From Acidovorax soli (GTDB lineage Bacteria; Pseudomonadota; Gammaproteobacteria; Burkholderiales; Burkholderiaceae_C), in the NCBI RefSeq assembly GCF_014207955.1, contig NZ_JACHLK010000010.1, positions 1 to 64,000 of the forward strand: 64,000 bases of DNA. The letters are read 5' to 3'. This document shows positions 34,893-42,577 of this stretch, in pieces; the stretch's first letter is position 1; the number at the start of each line of letters is the position of its first letter. Position numbers and translations under genes: made by a program. Under the pieces are notes generated by a model. That model searched no databases. It was not told where the DNA came from and worked only from the letters and a program-made list of their open reading frames with translations.

Positions 34893-35798
34893 TCAGCGGG
34901 GAACGATGGCCACGGCGTTGGCCTTTTCCTGGGCCTCGAAGAGCGAAGCGATCAGCTTGTCGCCAAAGCCCAGGTTCACGGCCTGCACGAAGCTCTGGTG
35001 CGCGGCCTCGCCCATGAAGCTCGCCACGGGCAGCATCTCGGCCAGGTGGGTGTAGTAGCGCAGGTCCTTGCGGGCGTTGGAAATGCCGAACTTGAAGCCC
35101 GTGACGTCGCCGCTTTGCAGCGTCTCCTTGGCCATCATCTGGAAGATGCCGCAGTTCACGCCGCCGGCTGAGACCACGTTGTAGAGCTTGTTCAGGTCCA
35201 GCCCGGACTTGGCGGCCACGGCGAAGGCCTCGGCGATGCAGGCGGCAAAGCTCATGGCCATCATGTTGTTCACGAGCTTGAGCACATGGCCGTGGCCGGG
35301 CGGGCCCACGTGGAAGACGTTCTCGCAAAAGGCCCGCAGCACGGGCTCCAGCGTGGCGAAGTCCTCGGCATCGGCGCCCACCATGGTGTTCAGTCGGCCT
35401 TCCTCGGCCTCCTTGGGGGTGCGGGCCAGGGGCGCGTCGATGAGTTTCACGCCGCGTGCCGCCAGGTCGGCGCGGATGCGCGCGCTCGACTCGGGCTCGG
35501 CCGTGGAGGTGTCCACCACCCGCAGGCCGGGGCGCGCTGCCTCCAGCAGGCCGTCCTTGCCGTAGACGATGTCTTCCACCTGGGGCGAGCCGGTGACGCA
35601 GATGAAGACGATGTCGCTGGCCTGCGCGCAGGCGGCATTGCTCTTTGCCTCCTTGGCGCCGGCGTCCAGCAGGTCGGCCAGGTTGGCGCGGTTGCGGTTG
35701 GCCTTGAGGGTCAGGGCGTAGCCCTTGGCCAGCAGGTTCTTGGCCATGCCGTGGCCCATCATGCCGATGCCGATGAAGCCGATGTTCGGTGTGCTCAT
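34893..35798 (-). CDS. Beta-hydroxyacid dehydrogenase (3-hydroxyisobutyrate dehydrogenase family)
   Basis: A 301-residue NAD(P)-dependent dehydrogenase. GIGMMGHGMAKNLL is the Rossmann motif, DTSTAEP the first active-site strand, and the catalytic lysine lies in GHGHVLKLVNN. The substrate loop that normally reads DAPVSGG is DAPLARTPKEAEEG here, so the substrate likely differs from hydroxyisobutyrate or tartronate semialdehyde. Downstream of the kinase-aldolase, it could reduce the malonate semialdehyde that a DUF2090 aldolase would release; that is inference. Fourteen bases after that gene. Confidence 0.87.
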   Translation of the reverse strand: MSTPNIGFIGIGMMGHGMAKNLLAKGYALTLKANRNRANLADLLDAGAKEAKSNAACAQASDIVFICVTGSPQVEDIVYGKDGLLEAARPGLRVVDTSTAEPESSARIRADLAARGVKLIDAPLARTPKEAEEGRLNTMVGADAEDFATLEPVLRAFCENVFHVGPPGHGHVLKLVNNMMAMSFAACIAEAFAVAAKSGLDLNKLYNVVSAGGVNCGIFQMMAKETLQSGDVTGFKFGISNARKDLRYYTHLAEMLPVASFMGEAAHQSFVQAVNLGFGDKLIASLFEAQEKANAVAIVPR

Positions 35799-35811
35799 GG
35801 GGGTGTCTCCT

Positions 35812-37752
35812 TCAGAAAATGGCGCTCACGGCCTCGGACATGCCCGCACGGGCTTCGTCCCACAGGACGACCAGGCGTGCGTAGCGATGGGCGATGTCGG
35901 TGATCACTTCGGCATCGCTGATCTGGCCCGCGAACCAGCGGTCCGCGGCCTCGGCGAAGATCGTGCGGCCCACCGCGAAGCCCCGGCACACGGGGTGGGC
36001 GGCGGCAATGCGGAAGCTGCGGGCCAGGGTTTCTTCGCTCGCCTCCAGGCCCAGCATCAGCACGCCGCGGCAGTGCGCATCGTTGCGCGCGATGGTGCGG
36101 GCGATGTCCTGCCACTCGGCGTCGCTCTGTGCGGCGGGCAGCTTCCACCAGTCAGGGGCGAGTCCGGCGTCGTACATCTGCTGCAGGGTGCGGGCGAGCG
36201 TGGTGGCGTCGCGCAGCATCTCGCGCGGCGGTATCACCTCGATCAGGAACTCGTGTTGCGTGGCATGGCTGGCCGCCTGCAACTGCAGCAGGCGCTCGGC
36301 CTGCGCATCGCGCAGGGCCTGGCTGTCGTCGGGGTGCCAGTAGAGCAGGCACTTGGCCACATGCTCGGCGGGCCAGCTGCGCATCTCGATGGCCAGGTGC
36401 TCGCCGGCCTCGAAGGCCAGCGGGCGCGAGCCGGGCAGCTCCACCGGCCGCCCCACCCACCAGCCCTTGCCGGTGAGCGAGGGCAGCACGTCTTCGCCGA
36501 AGCGGCTGTCCAGCAGCACCCCGGCGCCCACATGCGTGCCCGCGCCGTGGCGAGCGCCCTGTGCCACCAGCTGCTTGAAGCTGCGGATGGCGGCTTCACC
36601 CTGCCCATGGCGTGCGGCGATCTCTTCGAGCTGCGAGCGGTGGTCGAAGGCCAGCACCACCAGCTCGCCCCAGCGGCGCGTGCGTGTGGTGCTGCGGTGC
36701 AGGTGTTCGAGCACCGGGTCTTCGCGCAGGCGCCGCGTGGGCGAACCGTTGTGCAGAAAGTGCTGCAGCTCCACCCAACTGGCCATGGCCGGCGAGCAGC
36801 CGTGGCGCGAGACCACGATGGCGCCGCAGGCATTGGCCCAGGCGCAGCACTGGGACAGGGGCTCGTCCTTGAGCCAGCCGCGCAGAAAGCCCGCCATGAA
36901 GGCATCGCCTGCGCCCAGCACGTTGAACACCTCGACCGGGAAGCCGGGGCCCTGCAGGCCCTCATCCAGGCTGTCGGGGATGGCACGGTCGAAAGCCACG
37001 CAGCCCATGGGGCCGCGCTTGACCACGAGCAGCGCCGGGGTCAGCGCGCGCAGGCGGCGCAGTGCCTGCAGAGTGTCGGTGCTGCCGCCTGCGATGTGGA
37101 TCTCTTCCTCGGTGCCCACGACCAGATCGCAGTCGGCGATCACGCCCTGCAGGTGGGCCGTGACCTTGTCGTCCGCCACGAAGCGCTGCTCACCCATGCC
37201 CGGGCTGGTCAGCCCCCAGAGCACGGGGCGGTAGTCGATGTCCAGCACGATGCGGGTGCCGCGCTCGCGCGCCAGCCCAATGGCGGCGCGGCAGGCCTCG
37301 AAGGTCCGGGGCTGCGACAGGTGCGTGCCCGAGAGCAGCAGCGCCGTGGCCGAGCCGATGAAATCGCCGTCGATGTCCTCGGCCGAGAGCGCCATGTCGG
37401 CGCAGTGGTCGCGGTAGAACACCAGCGGAAAGGTCTCGCGGTCCTGGATGCCCAGGAACACCAGGCCCGTGAGGCGCCGCGCGTCGGTGGCCACATGGCT
37501 GGTGTCCACGCCTTCGGCGGCCAGGGCCTCGCGCACGAAGCGACCATGGTGCTCGTCGCCCACGCGGGTCAGCATGGCGGGCCTGAGGCCCAGGCGCGCC
37601 ACGCCCACGGCAGTGTTGGCGGGCGAGCCGCCCAGGTACTTGCTGAAGCTCTGCATGTCTTCGAGCCGGCCGCCGATCTGCTCGCCGTACAGGTCGACGG
37701 CGGCGCGGCCCATGCAGATCACGTCGAAGCGGCGGGAGGGCGCAGGGTTCAT
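35812..37752 (-). CDS. iolC: IolC-type kinase fused to DUF2090 aldolase
   Basis: A 646-residue bifunctional enzyme. Residues 1-325 are a PfkB/ribokinase domain with GGSPANTAVG and the GAGDAF catalytic motif near 280-285; residues about 335-646 form the DUF2090 domain, the aldolase-like part found fused in gammaproteobacterial and betaproteobacterial IolC. The known pathway phosphorylates 5-dehydro-2-deoxygluconate and cleaves it to DHAP and malonate semialdehyde in inositol breakdown. The other inositol genes (iolG, E, D, B, A) are absent here. Its start overlaps the rpiR-like stop by four bases. Confidence 0.88.
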   Translation of the reverse strand: MNPAPSRRFDVICMGRAAVDLYGEQIGGRLEDMQSFSKYLGGSPANTAVGVARLGLRPAMLTRVGDEHHGRFVREALAAEGVDTSHVATDARRLTGLVFLGIQDRETFPLVFYRDHCADMALSAEDIDGDFIGSATALLLSGTHLSQPRTFEACRAAIGLARERGTRIVLDIDYRPVLWGLTSPGMGEQRFVADDKVTAHLQGVIADCDLVVGTEEEIHIAGGSTDTLQALRRLRALTPALLVVKRGPMGCVAFDRAIPDSLDEGLQGPGFPVEVFNVLGAGDAFMAGFLRGWLKDEPLSQCCAWANACGAIVVSRHGCSPAMASWVELQHFLHNGSPTRRLREDPVLEHLHRSTTRTRRWGELVVLAFDHRSQLEEIAARHGQGEAAIRSFKQLVAQGARHGAGTHVGAGVLLDSRFGEDVLPSLTGKGWWVGRPVELPGSRPLAFEAGEHLAIEMRSWPAEHVAKCLLYWHPDDSQALRDAQAERLLQLQAASHATQHEFLIEVIPPREMLRDATTLARTLQQMYDAGLAPDWWKLPAAQSDAEWQDIARTIARNDAHCRGVLMLGLEASEETLARSFRIAAAHPVCRGFAVGRTIFAEAADRWFAGQISDAEVITDIAHRYARLVVLWDEARAGMSEAVSAIF

Positions 37753-38612
37753 GGTCGGGCCTTTCGTGGGGTGCGCGGCTGCGGCGCGGGTTTTTCGGCC
37801 AGGTGGTGGCCGGTGCTCATGACCAGTGCCTGTGCCAGGCACATCGGCGCCACCAGGGAGCGGAACGGTTTGGAGGAGTCGTCGGCCAGCTCGAAGCAGA
37901 CCCGGGACGGCTCCACCAGCGGCGAGAGCGGGCCATCGGTGATGGCGATGACGGGCACGCCGCGGCGGCTGCAGGTCTGGGCGGCGTGCACCACGTCGGG
38001 CGAGTAGCTGCGAAAGCTGGCCACCAGCAGCACGTCGCTGCTGTCCACCGAGCGCAGGTTCTCATCGAGCATGCCGCCAGCGCCGTCGAGCAGGTGGGTC
38101 TTGAGCTCCAACTGGCCGAGCGCATAGCTCAGGTAGCAGGCGATGGGGAAGGCGCGGCGCTGGGCCAGCACATGCACGCGGCCCGCAGCGGCGATGAGCT
38201 TCACGGCGGCGCGCAGGTCCGCCTCGCGCACGGCTTCTTCCAGATGGCCGAGCTCGTTCATGGACTCGCTGGTCAACTGGTGCAGCACGCCGGCGGGCGC
38301 GCGCTGGCCGGTGGCCTGCTCGCGGCGCAACTGGTCGATGCGCTCGCGGTAGGTGGCCGAGCGCTCCACCAGGTGCCCGCGGAACACCTGCTGCATGTCG
38401 GAAAAGCCCTTGTAGCCGAGCGCATTGGCAAAGCGGATCATGGCCGAGGGTTGGACCTCGGTGGCCTCGGCCAGTGCGGCCACGGTGCCCAGCGCCAGCT
38501 CCTGCGGCTTTTCCAGGGCGAAGCGGGCAATGCGCTGCAGCTGCTTGGACATGTCGGGGTAGGCGCGCGTGATGGCGTCCTTGAGCTCGTCGTAGGTGGT
38601 GGCGCTGTCCAT
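37749..38612 (-). CDS. RpiR-family transcriptional regulator (IolR-like)
   Basis: A 287-residue regulator with an N-terminal HTH_6 domain (about 1-80, MIRFANALGYKGFSDMQQVFR) and a C-terminal SIS sugar-phosphate-binding domain (about 125-260, VHVLAQRRAFPIA and ITDGPLSPL). RpiR proteins sense phosphorylated sugars, and IolR of alphaproteobacteria controls inositol genes from sites with the GGAA-N6-TTCC pattern. First gene of the leftward operon, translationally coupled to iolC. Two very similar palindromes lie 41-84 bp upstream of its start. Confidence 0.92.
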   Translation of the reverse strand: MDSATTYDELKDAITRAYPDMSKQLQRIARFALEKPQELALGTVAALAEATEVQPSAMIRFANALGYKGFSDMQQVFRGHLVERSATYRERIDQLRREQATGQRAPAGVLHQLTSESMNELGHLEEAVREADLRAAVKLIAAAGRVHVLAQRRAFPIACYLSYALGQLELKTHLLDGAGGMLDENLRSVDSSDVLLVASFRSYSPDVVHAAQTCSRRGVPVIAITDGPLSPLVEPSRVCFELADDSSKPFRSLVAPMCLAQALVMSTGHHLAEKPAPQPRTPRKARP

Positions 38613-38652
38613 GGGTCGTCGTGTGCTGGCGGGTGGGTATCGGGAAACTACT

Positions 38653-38696
38653 AGAACAAAAATTCTTGTGTGATCGAATATTAGAACGTACATTCT
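38653..38696. promoter_or_regulatory. Paired operator candidate for the RpiR regulator
   Basis: AGAACAAAAATTCT (38653-38666) and AGAACGTACATTCT (38683-38696) share the palindrome AGAA-N6-TTCT and start exactly 30 bp apart, about three helical turns, so two dimers could bind the same face. They lie in the spacer between the two divergent operons and could control both. The form matches, from memory, the GGAA-N6-TTCC site of RpiR-type IolR proteins. Confidence 0.6.
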
Positions 38697-38713
38697 GTTT
38701 TCGCAAGACATTT

Positions 38714-38982
38714 AGAACCTGTTCCAAGTCTTTTTGCAGCCGCGCAAGTCCCTTTTCGGGATGGGATGCAAGGCGCGGTGCGCAGTTGATAGCTCGGCTA
38801 TCAACAAGCGCCGCAACGCCGCAGACCGCCCGAAAAGGCACTTGCCCGGAGGGTTGGAGTGAAATCGGGCGATTGGACGCCCCGGCTGCTTGCATGGGCA
38901 TGAGCCCATGCGGCGCATCCGAAGCATCCACTCATCCCGATTGCACGCCAACGCGGCTGCAAAAAGGCTTGGAACAGGTTCT
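38714..38982. repeat. 269-bp element with 31-bp terminal inverted repeats
   Basis: A 31-bp sequence at 38714-38744 recurs inverted at 38952-38982 with a single mismatch. Inside, a 17-bp arm at 38744-38760 pairs with 38829-38845 around a central stem GTTGATAGC/GCTATCAAC (38785-38793/38797-38805). No open frame of note and no clear target duplication. It sits between the operators and livM, so it becomes part of that promoter or leader. It shares its core with repeats at 44790 and 54313. Confidence 0.75.
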
Positions 38983-39003
38983 CTGAACAAGGGTTTTCCC
39001 GCC

Positions 39004-40035
39004 ATGCAATTCAATCCGGGTCGAGCCAGCCCGCTACCTGCTCCACTGCTCATCACCGTTGCGGTGCTGTTCTCCACACCGCTGTGGATTGCGGGCGCAG
39101 GCCTGTACCAGTACCTGGCGCTGGAAATCATGATCTGGATGCTGTTCGCGCTCGGGTACAACCTGCTGCTGGGCACGGCGGGCTTGCCGTCGTTCGGGCA
39201 CGGGGCCTACTTCGGCATCGGCGCCTATGCCTTCGGGCTGCTGCAGCACAAGCTGTGGGCCAACCTGTGGTTCGACCTGGCGGGCGCGGTGCTGGTGGCG
39301 GCGGTGCTGGGTGCGCTGGTGGGGCTGTTCATCTCGCACCGGCGCGGCATCTACTACGCGTTGCTGACCATCGCCTTCGGGCAGGTGTTCTGGTTCATCG
39401 CCAACAAGTGGCACACGGTGACGGGCGGGGAGGACGGGCTGCTCAACATCAAGCGGCTGCCGGTGGAGTTGGGCTTTGCGTCGCTGCCGCTCAAGAGCAA
39501 CGAGGCGCTGTTCTATTTCTGCCTGGCGGTGTTCGCCGTCACCGTGGCGCTGCTGTGGCGGCTGGTGCATTCGCCCTTTGGCCGGGTGCTCAACGCCATC
39601 CGCCAGAACGAGACGCGCGCCGCCTTCGTGGGCTACCACGTGTGGCTCTACAAATGGCTGGCGTTCACGCTGTCGGCCGGGGTGGCGGGCCTGGCGGGCG
39701 CCCTGTTCGCCATGGCCCAGCAGTCGGCCTACCCCAATGTGATGAGCCTGCACAACTCGGGCTTCGTGGTGATGATGGTGCTGATCGGCGGCGGGCTGGT
39801 GAGCTTCTGGGGGCCGCTGATCGGCGCAGCCGTCTTCATCCTGGCGCGCGACCTGCTGGGCGCCTACACCGAGACCTGGCTGCTCTGGTATGGCCTGGTG
39901 TTCATGGTGCTGGTGCTCTACAAGCCCGAGGGCGTGGCCGGCATGTGGCAGGACTGGCGCATGCGCCGGGCCCGGGCCGCAGCCGCTGCCCGGCCCGCTG
40001 CGCCGGCCCTCTCCATCCAGAAAAAGGAGGCATGA
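39004..40035 (+). CDS. HAAT-family ABC transporter permease, LivM type
   Basis: A 343-residue permease with about ten membrane helices; NLLLGTAGLPSFGHGAYFGIGAYA is the LivM signature region, HTVTGGEDGL a conserved loop, and AIRQNETRAAFVGYHVWLYKWLAF the ATPase-coupling region. It opens the rightward operon and needs LivH from the opposite operon (31287) to form the channel. ATG 39004; the frame upstream runs through a repeat element and is not coding. The C-terminal tail is basic and Ala-rich. Confidence 0.92.
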   Translation: MQFNPGRASPLPAPLLITVAVLFSTPLWIAGAGLYQYLALEIMIWMLFALGYNLLLGTAGLPSFGHGAYFGIGAYAFGLLQHKLWANLWFDLAGAVLVAAVLGALVGLFISHRRGIYYALLTIAFGQVFWFIANKWHTVTGGEDGLLNIKRLPVELGFASLPLKSNEALFYFCLAVFAVTVALLWRLVHSPFGRVLNAIRQNETRAAFVGYHVWLYKWLAFTLSAGVAGLAGALFAMAQQSAYPNVMSLHNSGFVVMMVLIGGGLVSFWGPLIGAAVFILARDLLGAYTETWLLWYGLVFMVLVLYKPEGVAGMWQDWRMRRARAAAAARPAAPALSIQKKEA

Positions 40036-40037
40036 GC

Positions 40038-40781
40038 ATGTTGTTCGAAGCGAAAGGGCTGTCCAAGCGGTTCGGTGAGCAGGTGGTGCTCGAAGACATC
40101 ACGCTCGGCGTGCAGGAGGGCCAGTTGGCCGGCATCATGGGCCCCAACGGGGCGGGCAAGACCACCTGCTTCAATGTGCTGACCGGGCGCTTCAAGCCCG
40201 ACCGGGGCCGGGTGACCTTTGCGGGCGAGGACATCACGGGCCTGGCCCCGCGCGAGATTGCGAAGAAGGGCATCTCGCGCTCGTTCCAGATCATGAACCT
40301 GTTCAACGACGACTCGGCGCTGGACAACGTGCTCGTGGCCACGCCGCGCGTGCGGCGCCAGGGCTTCAATGGCTGGCGCGACCTGGGGGGCGACAGCGCC
40401 GCGCAGGACCAGGCTGCGGCCGTGCTGGCGCGCGTGGGCCTCCAGGGCAAGGAGCGCACGCCGGCCAAAAGCCTGTCGTACGGCGAGCGCCGCGCGCTGG
40501 AGATCGGCGTGGCGCTGGCGGCCGAGCCGCGCATGCTCTTTCTGGACGAGCCCACCGCCGGCCTGGGCGCCGAGGGCACGGCGCGCCTGGCCGACCTGGT
40601 GGCCGGGCTCAAGCGGGACCTCACCATCGTCATCATCGAGCACGACATGCAATTCCTGTTTCGCCTGGCCGACACGCTGTCGGTCATCCACTGGGGCCAG
40701 GTCATCGCGCGTGGCACCCCGGCCGAGCTGCGCCACAACGAATGGGTGCAGCGCTCCAACCTCGGGGCGCTGGCAGCATGA
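40038..40781 (+). CDS. HAAT-family ABC transporter ATP-binding protein, LivG type
   Basis: A 247-residue ATPase with Walker A GPNGAGKTT, signature SLSYGERRALE, Walker B MLFLDEPTAGLG and the H-loop IIIEHDM. The LivG-type RSFQIMNLF segment is present. AGGAGG at 40025-40030 suits the ATG at 40038; an ATG at 40032 that overlaps the LivM stop is another choice. It drives transport with LivF at the cytoplasmic face. Confidence 0.92.
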   Translation: MLFEAKGLSKRFGEQVVLEDITLGVQEGQLAGIMGPNGAGKTTCFNVLTGRFKPDRGRVTFAGEDITGLAPREIAKKGISRSFQIMNLFNDDSALDNVLVATPRVRRQGFNGWRDLGGDSAAQDQAAAVLARVGLQGKERTPAKSLSYGERRALEIGVALAAEPRMLFLDEPTAGLGAEGTARLADLVAGLKRDLTIVIIEHDMQFLFRLADTLSVIHWGQVIARGTPAELRHNEWVQRSNLGALAA

Positions 40782-41509
40782 GCGCGGTGCCCAAACCCGC
40801 CCCATCGCCCGCCATGCTCTCGCTGCAGGGGGTGAACACCTTCTACGCCGAGACCCAGGCGCTGTTCAACGTATCGCTGGAGGTGGGCGCGGGTGAGGTC
40901 GTCGCGCTGCTGGGCCCCAATGGGGCGGGCAAGACCACCACGCTGCGCACCATCCTGGGCCTCACGCCGGCCAGGAGCGGCAGCGTGGCTTTCGACGGGC
41001 GCGACGTGACGCGCGCGGCCACGCACGAGATCGCCCAGAGCGGCATCGGCTGGGTGCCGGACGACCGGCGCATCTTCCCCACGCTCACCGTGGCGCGCAA
41101 CCTGGCCATCGCGCGCAAGAAGACGCGCTTTCGCGCCTGGAGCGAGAAGGAGTGCTTCGAGATCTTCAGCGCCATGGAATACCTGATGCACCGCGAGTGC
41201 GAAAACCTCTCGGGCGGGGAGATGCAGATGGTGGCCATCTCGCGCGCGCTGCTGGGCTCGCCCGGGCTGGTGCTGTTCGACGAACCCAGCCAGGGCCTGG
41301 CGCCCAAGGTGGTGCAGGACGTGATGAAGACCATTGCACGCCTCAAGCGCGAGGGCATCGCCGTGCTGGTGGTGGAGCAGAACGTGCAGAGCGCGCTGCA
41401 GGTGGCCGACCGGGCCTATGTGATGAACGCCGGCACCATCGTGCACGAAGGCCCGGCGAGCGAGTTGCTGGACAACACCACGCTGCGCATGCAGCTCCTG
41501 GGGGTATGA
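40778..41509 (+). CDS. HAAT-family ABC transporter ATP-binding protein, LivF type
   Basis: A 243-residue ATPase with Walker A GPNGAGKTT, signature NLSGGEMQM, Walker B LVLFDEPSQGLAP and VVEQNVQ. It overlaps livG by four bases (ATGA). The IFPTLTVARNLAIA region marks it as LivF-type. It should pair with LivG; a third, atypical ATPase gene follows, overlapping by four bases. Confidence 0.93.
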   Translation: MSAVPKPAPSPAMLSLQGVNTFYAETQALFNVSLEVGAGEVVALLGPNGAGKTTTLRTILGLTPARSGSVAFDGRDVTRAATHEIAQSGIGWVPDDRRIFPTLTVARNLAIARKKTRFRAWSEKECFEIFSAMEYLMHRECENLSGGEMQMVAISRALLGSPGLVLFDEPSQGLAPKVVQDVMKTIARLKREGIAVLVVEQNVQSALQVADRAYVMNAGTIVHEGPASELLDNTTLRMQLLGV

Positions 41510-42147
41510 CCATGGCCAATGCGCCGCTTTTGCACGTGGACCGCCTGGCCAAGCACTACACGCGCGGCCTGCTGAACAAGGAACGCACCTTCTCGCTGGC
41601 GGCCGACTTCGTGGTCGATGGCCCGCAGGTCGTGGGCGTGATGGGCCCCAACGGCTCGGGCAAGACCACGCTGTTCGAGCTGATCACGGGCAGCAACCTG
41701 CCCAGCGCGGGGCGGGTGCTGGTGAACGGCCAGGACATCCACCAGGTGCGCACGCGCGAGCGCGACCGCCTGGCCATCCACTACCACCAGTCCTACCAGG
41801 TGCGCTCGTTCCAGCGCGGCAAGCCCAATTTTCTGCTGCAGCATGCGGCCAGCGACGCACCGCTGGTGCACCTGTTCGACGAGCCGCAGTTCAACACGCA
41901 GGACGGCTACATCGGCTTCATGCTCGACTTCTTCGCCACGCTGCGCGGCAAGGGCAAGCTGGTCTTTCTGTGCCTGCACCCGAACGAGCCCTACCACGTG
42001 GACATCCTGCGCCAGAGCTGCGAGCGCTTCCTCTTCGTGAACAAGGGCGTGGTGAGCCACGCGCCGGACTTCGATACCCTGGCGCGCGACCCGGCGGTGC
42101 GCAGCTACCTGGGGGCGCTGGCGCCGGCCCAGGCGATGGCCGCGTAG
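41506..42147 (+). CDS. Atypical third ABC-type ATPase lacking the signature motif
   Basis: A 213-residue cytoplasmic protein with Walker A GPNGSGKTT (47-55), a Q-loop-like Q95, Walker B LVHLFDE (120-126) and an H-loop H158 (FLCLHP), but no LSGGQ signature and only about 65 residues between Walker A and B, so the helical subdomain is missing or greatly reduced. It cannot form a normal ATP sandwich alone; it could pair with LivG or LivF, or act as a separate ATPase. It is translationally coupled to livF, which ties it to the transporter. No named family recognised. Confidence 0.8.
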   Translation: MTMANAPLLHVDRLAKHYTRGLLNKERTFSLAADFVVDGPQVVGVMGPNGSGKTTLFELITGSNLPSAGRVLVNGQDIHQVRTRERDRLAIHYHQSYQVRSFQRGKPNFLLQHAASDAPLVHLFDEPQFNTQDGYIGFMLDFFATLRGKGKLVFLCLHPNEPYHVDILRQSCERFLFVNKGVVSHAPDFDTLARDPAVRSYLGALAPAQAMAA

Positions 42148-42151
42148 GGCA

Positions 42152-42577
42152 TCACTCGTCGATCGATGCGCTCCAGCGGCTGTCCCAATCCGGAGCGCTC
42201 ACACGCTCGATGTTGCGCCGGTCGCGCTTGGTGGGACGGCCTTCCTGCAGCGTGGCAGCCGGCTCGGGCGCCAGGCGGCGTTGTTCGGCCGCGGCCTCGC
42301 GGGCGGCAATGCTCTCGGCGGTCTCTTCGTACAGCAACTGGGCCACGGGGGCGGGGCCGCGCATGCCGCTCAGGGCGCGCACGGTCACGGTGCGGGCCAC
42401 GGGGCCCTGGCGCAGGGCCACGGTGTCGCCGGGGCGCACATCGCGCGCGGGCTTTGCGGCCTGGCCGTTGACGGTGACGCGGCCCTTGCCGATCTCTTCG
42501 GTGGCCAGGCCACGGGTCTTGTAAAAGCGGGCGCACCAGAGCCACTTGTCCAGGCGCATCGTCTCGGTGGGGGTCAT
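42152..42577 (-). CDS. hslR: S4-domain ribosome-associated heat shock protein Hsp15
   Basis: A 141-residue RNA-binding protein. The S4 domain fills the first 70 residues (MRLDKWLWCARFYKTRGLA, then GKGRVTVNGQAAKPARDV), followed by a basic tail (GRPTKRDRRNIER). In E. coli Hsp15 rescues stalled 50S subunits that carry nascent tRNA. Its start overlaps the stop of the tctE-like kinase by four bases. It converges with the transporter operon (4 bp apart). Confidence 0.9.
   Translation of the reverse strand: MTPTETMRLDKWLWCARFYKTRGLATEEIGKGRVTVNGQAAKPARDVRPGDTVALRQGPVARTVTVRALSGMRGPAPVAQLLYEETAESIAAREAAAEQRRLAPEPAATLQEGRPTKRDRRNIERVSAPDWDSRWSASIDE

Noticed and set aside
35725..38007. Rightward 760-codon frame opposite iolC and the RpiR gene
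   Set aside because: Antisense shadow; both leftward genes have full family motifs.
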